A DNA stretch of 22,689 nucleotides from a virus: positions 1-22,689 of IMG/VR virus record IMGVR_UViG_3300044530_000576, one strand, 5' to 3'. The stretch's first letter is position 1; each line of letters begins with the position of its first letter. Below, piece after piece: positions 19,120-22,689 of the stretch. The notes below the pieces were generated by a model. The model saw only the letters and a program-made list of their open reading frames with translations, ran no database searches and was not told the DNA's origin. The position numbers were made by a program, and so were the translations under genes.

Positions 19120-20076
19120 CTACCCCACTCTAAACAGTCGTGGACGGGAATACGGTGAGCTATACCAGCGAGGGAAATAAGCTTTCAGCGCACCGCCGCT
19201 AACAACTTCAGAGGCACGAAAAACAGCGCCCTCGTCTGGATCGTTGTCCCCGATTCCCTCTCCCGGTGGGATCGGATACTCAAAGTCCCTGCCCTGTGCG
19301 CGCAGCCCTACCGGAGCGTCATTCTCTGACTGGAAAGTCTCTTGGTCAGGCCGGGTCTGAATGAGACAGTTCTCGCCTTCTTCCAGATACGGAGTGCGAA
19401 CAACTTTGTCATAGTCAGTGACTCCCCGACCGTACATCTCATTTCCCCAAGAGAAGTCTGGGATATGCCAGCGGGCCTTGTCGGTCACTTCGTACCACGG
19501 GAAGATTGGCACATCTGACGGGTTGTAAAACGGCATCTTCGTCCAGATGGTGCCGGTCCCCTCAAACTCCCACTCATAGGTTTCGGTAGGACCGACGTAA
19601 AAGGGGAACTCGCAAGCCATGGTCATCACCACAGAGCCGAAACTCCACAGCTTAGGGTCACGACCCTCAAACTGAAGCGTCGAGAAAGGCTTGGGCTTTT
19701 CCAGCATTCGCGCATACAGAACACGCTCATCGGTGCCTGTGCCGTAAATGATTTTGGTGTCCTCCGAATAGGAGAACATATCCCTGAAGTCGGCATAAAG
19801 TTGATGCCACTCATCTGGGTCACGTTCAGGGTCGATGCAATCCTCGTAGCCGATGTTGCATGTCCAGACCAGTTCGCGGCGCTCCCATTCCATGCCGGAA
19901 AAGGATTGACCGAACATCGACTTGTGCCAGATCGTCTTGACCGGAGCGTCATCCAGCAGACCTTGGCTACTGGGAGCCATGAAGTAGCCTTGCTCGCCCT
20001 GGCCTGGACCGGAGATACGGATTCGCCGCCCGCTCCTGTCCTCAATGTCGATTGTGTCGGTTTGCCAATGCCCCAT
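19120..20076 (-). CDS. Minor tail protein, distal-tail (Dit)-like
   Basis: A 318-residue protein whose ATG overlaps the tape-measure stop by one base (TGATG). It starts beta-rich (DTIDIEDRSGRRIRISGP) and has HKSMFGQSFSGMEWERRELV, then DEWHQLYADFRDMFSYSED, followed by a beta domain with ACEFPFYVGPTETYEWEFEG. Being the first gene after the tape measure and having an N-terminal strand-rich domain with an internal insertion fits the distal tail protein of siphoviruses, the ring that joins tail tube and tip. The many Trp/Tyr/Pro residues are typical of this position in actinophages. Confidence 0.72.
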   Translation of the reverse strand: MGHWQTDTIDIEDRSGRRIRISGPGQGEQGYFMAPSSQGLLDDAPVKTIWHKSMFGQSFSGMEWERRELVWTCNIGYEDCIDPERDPDEWHQLYADFRDMFSYSEDTKIIYGTGTDERVLYARMLEKPKPFSTLQFEGRDPKLWSFGSVVMTMACEFPFYVGPTETYEWEFEGTGTIWTKMPFYNPSDVPIFPWYEVTDKARWHIPDFSWGNEMYGRGVTDYDKVVRTPYLEEGENCLIQTRPDQETFQSENDAPVGLRAQGRDFEYPIPPGEGIGDNDPDEGAVFRASEVVSGGALKAYFPRWYSSPYSRPRLFRVG

Positions 20077-22689
20077 CAGCGACTACCCCAATGTCCTAGT
20101 CCAGACTGGGCGCGCTGCGCCTGCCGCCGGTTTTCCATCCGGTAATACTCATTCAAGTCAGCGGTATGCAACGAGCCGATGCTGGTAGAAGCGTCGTAAA
20201 TTTTAGTTCCTCCACTCGGCTGGTTGGCTACCTGCCTAACACCATAAGCGTTAGACGTGGTTCCACCTGTCAGGTTGCCCACCAGGAAGTTCGCTCCGAC
20301 ATTAGCGACACCTTCCAGAATCTTGCCGCCTTGCTGGAAGGCACCACCGATCAGTGAGCTAGCCAAGCTCCCGGCAGCACCGCCACCCGCCGCGCCAATG
20401 CCCATAGTTCCACCGGCTGCCGCCGCCGTAGCAGCAGTGGAGACTGCCGTACTGACAATGTTGCCCAATGCTGCCGCACCAGAGGAAATGCCAGTCGACA
20501 AAGCCGGGTGAAGTTTGTCCAGGTTAGGTGCGCCAGGGCCGGTGCCCTGTAGCATCTCAGCCGCTTTGTTGGTGGTTTCGTCACCCTGCGGCCCTAGCTG
20601 GTCAGCGGTCGGCTGAGTGCCTTCCGGTGCCGGAACCGCATTGGGGTCCGGTGCGGTAGCCGGGGACAGCATCGGACCCGGCGGGGTAGTGGCCGGGACG
20701 GTGGCATCCGACTGCGGTTCTTGCGGAGGCTGCTGCTCAATCGGGCTGGGCTGGGCTACAGCAGGTTTAGGCTCCACTGCCGGTGGCTGAGCAACAGGCG
20801 GCGGCGGCGCTGGTTTCGGCGGCGGGGGTGGCCTGGGAACAAGAGCCTGCACCGCACCGCCCCACGCGAAACCGCCGATTTGCCCGCTTTGCACCGCATC
20901 GCGGAAACGGTAGACAGACTCCTGACCGCCCATTTGTTCGACTTCTTGGGCTGTCAGAACATGCTCGCCGTTCGACAGCATCGCGGGAATAAGGTCTGCG
21001 GTTGGCCCTCCTTGACCAAAGACAGCACCGCCGCTGCGGAAGGTGTTCTGCGATCTGAACTGATTCAGAGCCTTGACCGGTGAATTCTGGTACATCTTCT
21101 TGATGTGCGCGATTGTTGAGGCAATCGCTTCGGAAGATACGCCCCGCTTGAAGCCGTAAAGCTTCTGCATCTGGTCCATGGCTCTGGTGCTTTGCCTGAT
21201 TTCCCAGAACGCAGACCATTCACTTTCAGGCAATCCAGCCGCAAGGTAAAGCTGCTTGGCCTGTTCTTTCGGGCTTGAAGCTGCCCCACCCTGCGATTTG
21301 TTGCTGCTGGCATTTGAAGCGGTGCCTGATTTGGCAGCAGGCCCAAGCCCAGCCAAGCCACCCTCACCAGGCTTGGGCGCACCCGGCTTGACCGGGTAGC
21401 CGTATGGGTTGAACTTAGGCCCAAGCCCAGACAGGCCACCCTCACCCGGCTTAGGGGCACCCGCAGGAACCGGATACATAACCGGCTTCTTAGGCGTGCG
21501 GCCAGGACCGGATGCCGCCCCGTTACCGGGTGTGTAAGTTGTCCCATTCGGCGGCGATCCAAGAGTCCCAGGCTCACCCAGTGAGGCCACCGGGAAACCC
21601 TGCTCATTCTGCGCGTACTGGATGATCCCACTGGACGGTGCGTAATACTTCGTATTAGCGTCTGGAAAACCAGCTTCTTTGAACTGAATATGAACGTGGT
21701 CGATGTGCCTCTGGGTGGGCGAGTTGTCAAAGCCTTTGTACGGGCTGGCAACCCACTGGCCGTCCCTGCCAAGGCTGTAGCTCTGGTCATTCCAGATGAC
21801 ATTCTCGACACCCATTTCCGCGCCGTTTTGCATCACATAGGAGGCAATAGCATCACCAATGGCAGTGCCTTGCGGGGTGCCGACCAAAGCACTAGGAATC
21901 ATCGGATCAAGCGCACGACCTGACGGGTGCCACGGGTAGGGATCGCTCTCCCGGTGTCCACCGATTTCAGGCAGGAACGGGAACGCCGCCGACAGGATGC
22001 GGCGACCGGCAATCGTGGCACGCTGCAAATTAGCTTCGCCGCCACGAATGTTGCCAGCACCAAGCTCTGTGCCGCCAGGAATGTAGCCTGCCTGACCGCC
22101 GGGAAGGAGGCTATTCAGACCAGGAAGCGGAGCAGCGCCGGGGAACTGAACACCGTAGCCGGGGAACATGGCCTGCATCTCCGGTGTCATCATTGAGGGG
22201 ACACCGGGGTACGCCGGGTTGATCGGCATTTGCGCATAGTTCTGCAAATACTCGTTCGCCAGGGCATTCATCTGATCAGCGCCAGGAGCCTGAACGCTGG
22301 GCTGCTCCTGATCCCCGGTTGCCGAGCCAAAGAAATGAGAACCTAATCCCAGCGCCGACGTGACGTAGGGGTTGCTCATAATTCCGCTCAGACCGAAAAT
22401 GTCCAGAGCGCCGCCCAGCAGTGCCGACCCAAGATTGGTCACTGTCCCACCAATGAAGTCGGTGGTCCACTTCATCCAGTCGGCAGGCCCAGAACCGGCA
22501 GGGCCGGGACCGATACCAAAACGACGAATATCAAAGCCGTCAGGACCGCCACCCAAACCAACGGGCGGCTTACCATCCGCTGTCGGCCAGCCAGTAGGCA
22601 GAGAGGTACTGAGCGGAACCTCCAACCCGCCCAAGCTCATGGTCAGCGGATCGGCTTTTGGTGACGGGCCAGGAGTTACTGGCGGCAGG
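20076..22689 (-). CDS. Tape-measure protein, C-terminal part with M15-like peptidase domain (cut by right edge)
   Basis: The frame is open through the right edge. ATG 22640 lies inside a Pro-rich run (PPVTPGPSPKADPLT) that continues upstream, so the true start is outside the window. Within 854 residues counted from that ATG: a Gly/Pro linker, a hydrophobic stretch (about 62-105), a peptidase-like domain at about 204-326 with PWHPSGRALD (His238, Asp245) and RHIDHVHIQF (His312, His315, His317), a repeated Pro/Gly segment, and the actinophage tape-measure C-terminus with MLSNGEHVLTAQEVEQMGG and RFRDAVQSG. A Pro-rich tail and an Ala/Gly-rich hydrophobic stretch (about 720-780) follow. It sets tail length, and the domain may open the cell wall during DNA entry. 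Confidence 0.85.
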   Translation of the reverse strand, partial: LPPVTPGPSPKADPLTMSLGGLEVPLSTSLPTGWPTADGKPPVGLGGGPDGFDIRRFGIGPGPAGSGPADWMKWTTDFIGGTVTNLGSALLGGALDIFGLSGIMSNPYVTSALGLGSHFFGSATGDQEQPSVQAPGADQMNALANEYLQNYAQMPINPAYPGVPSMMTPEMQAMFPGYGVQFPGAAPLPGLNSLLPGGQAGYIPGGTELGAGNIRGGEANLQRATIAGRRILSAAFPFLPEIGGHRESDPYPWHPSGRALDPMIPSALVGTPQGTAIGDAIASYVMQNGAEMGVENVIWNDQSYSLGRDGQWVASPYKGFDNSPTQRHIDHVHIQFKEAGFPDANTKYYAPSSGIIQYAQNEQGFPVASLGEPGTLGSPPNGTTYTPGNGAASGPGRTPKKPVMYPVPAGAPKPGEGGLSGLGPKFNPYGYPVKPGAPKPGEGGLAGLGPAAKSGTASNASSNKSQGGAASSPKEQAKQLYLAAGLPESEWSAFWEIRQSTRAMDQMQKLYGFKRGVSSEAIASTIAHIKKMYQNSPVKALNQFRSQNTFRSGGAVFGQGGPTADLIPAMLSNGEHVLTAQEVEQMGGQESVYRFRDAVQSGQIGGFAWGGAVQALVPRPPPPPKPAPPPPVAQPPAVEPKPAVAQPSPIEQQPPQEPQSDATVPATTPPGPMLSPATAPDPNAVPAPEGTQPTADQLGPQGDETTNKAAEMLQGTGPGAPNLDKLHPALSTGISSGAAALGNIVSTAVSTAATAAAAGGTMGIGAAGGGAAGSLASSLIGGAFQQGGKILEGVANVGANFLVGNLTGGTTSNAYGVRQVANQPSGGTKIYDASTSIGSLHTADLNEYYRMENRRQAQRAQSGLGHWGSR
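21339..21461 (-). repeat. Duplicated 15-residue Pro/Gly segment in the tape-measure gene
   Basis: GAPKPGEGGLSGLGP (encoded 21461-21417) and GAPKPGEGGLAGLGP (21383-21339) are 45-bp near-identical direct repeats set 78 bp apart. They lie in the flexible region between the peptidase-like domain and the C-terminal part, a likely linker that has grown by duplication. Confidence 0.85.

Noticed and set aside
21065-21811. 248-residue minus-strand frame inside the tape-measure gene
   Set aside because: It is an Arg/Ser-rich shadow of the Pro/Gly-rich tape-measure frame.
1-22689. tRNA genes, CRISPR arrays or insertion sequences
   Set aside because: No cloverleaf-type sequence, regularly spaced repeat array or transposase-like frame was noticed by eye; a tRNA scan was not possible.

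Overview
The window reads as one side of a tailed phage (siphovirus) genome, or a prophage, from a Mycobacterium or a close actinobacterial relative. Three things point there. The minor-tail and tape-measure proteins are of actinophage types (Gp37-like, DUF2744-like, LtfC-like/DUF7257-like). There is a secreted DUF732 protein, a family I know mainly from mycobacteria. Several promoters place a TAnnnT -10 element 6-7 nt before a start codon, the arrangement of leaderless mycobacterial genes. GTG and TTG starts, stop/start overlaps and very tight packing are typical of phage. No integrase, immunity repressor, terminase or capsid gene lies in the window. Family names are from memory of sequence patterns; no database search was run.

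Most genes are on the minus strand, so the phage map reads from high to low coordinates. (1) 22689-15639: virion genes, namely the C-terminal part of the tape-measure protein (cut by the window edge), a distal-tail-like minor tail protein, two small Ser/Thr/Ala-rich tail proteins, a Gp37-like tail protein and a DUF2744-like protein. (2) 15624-13489: lysis region, with a C39-peptidase-only endolysin, a two-TM holin, a four-TM protein and a one-TM protein. (3) 13479-12463: a receptor-binding-type minor tail protein. (4) 12426-11184: small regulatory and accessory genes (MerR/Xis-type HTH protein, DUF6197-like, secreted DUF732, HTH).

(5) 8663-11208: a plus-strand island with a P-loop kinase-like protein, a membrane-anchored coiled-coil protein with a second strong internal start, a Cys/His protein, a metallophosphoesterase and a DUF7213-like protein. 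(6) 8607-6291, minus strand: recombination operon (RecB/Cas4-type exonuclease, putative single-strand annealing protein, coiled-coil protein, HNH endonuclease). (7) 6222-3217: small Zn-binding proteins, a DUF7736-like protein, a replisome-organizer-type initiator with a loader-like partner and a possible origin, and an NrdH-type redoxin. (8) 3248-1: more Zn-binding microproteins, two glycosyltransferases (one with two GT-A-like domains), a secreted M15-like peptidase and the start of an HNH endonuclease that runs off the left edge.

Most unusual points: at least eight Cys-rich microproteins, four of them sharing one architecture; about 100-nt out-of-frame overlaps between small genes; the same M15/VanY-like peptidase module in the tape measure and in a separate secreted protein; three operon boundaries where the stop codon TGA lies inside the next promoter's -35 TTGAC; and a palindromic 12-mer repeated around the replication initiator gene. 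No gap between genes exceeds 300 bp.
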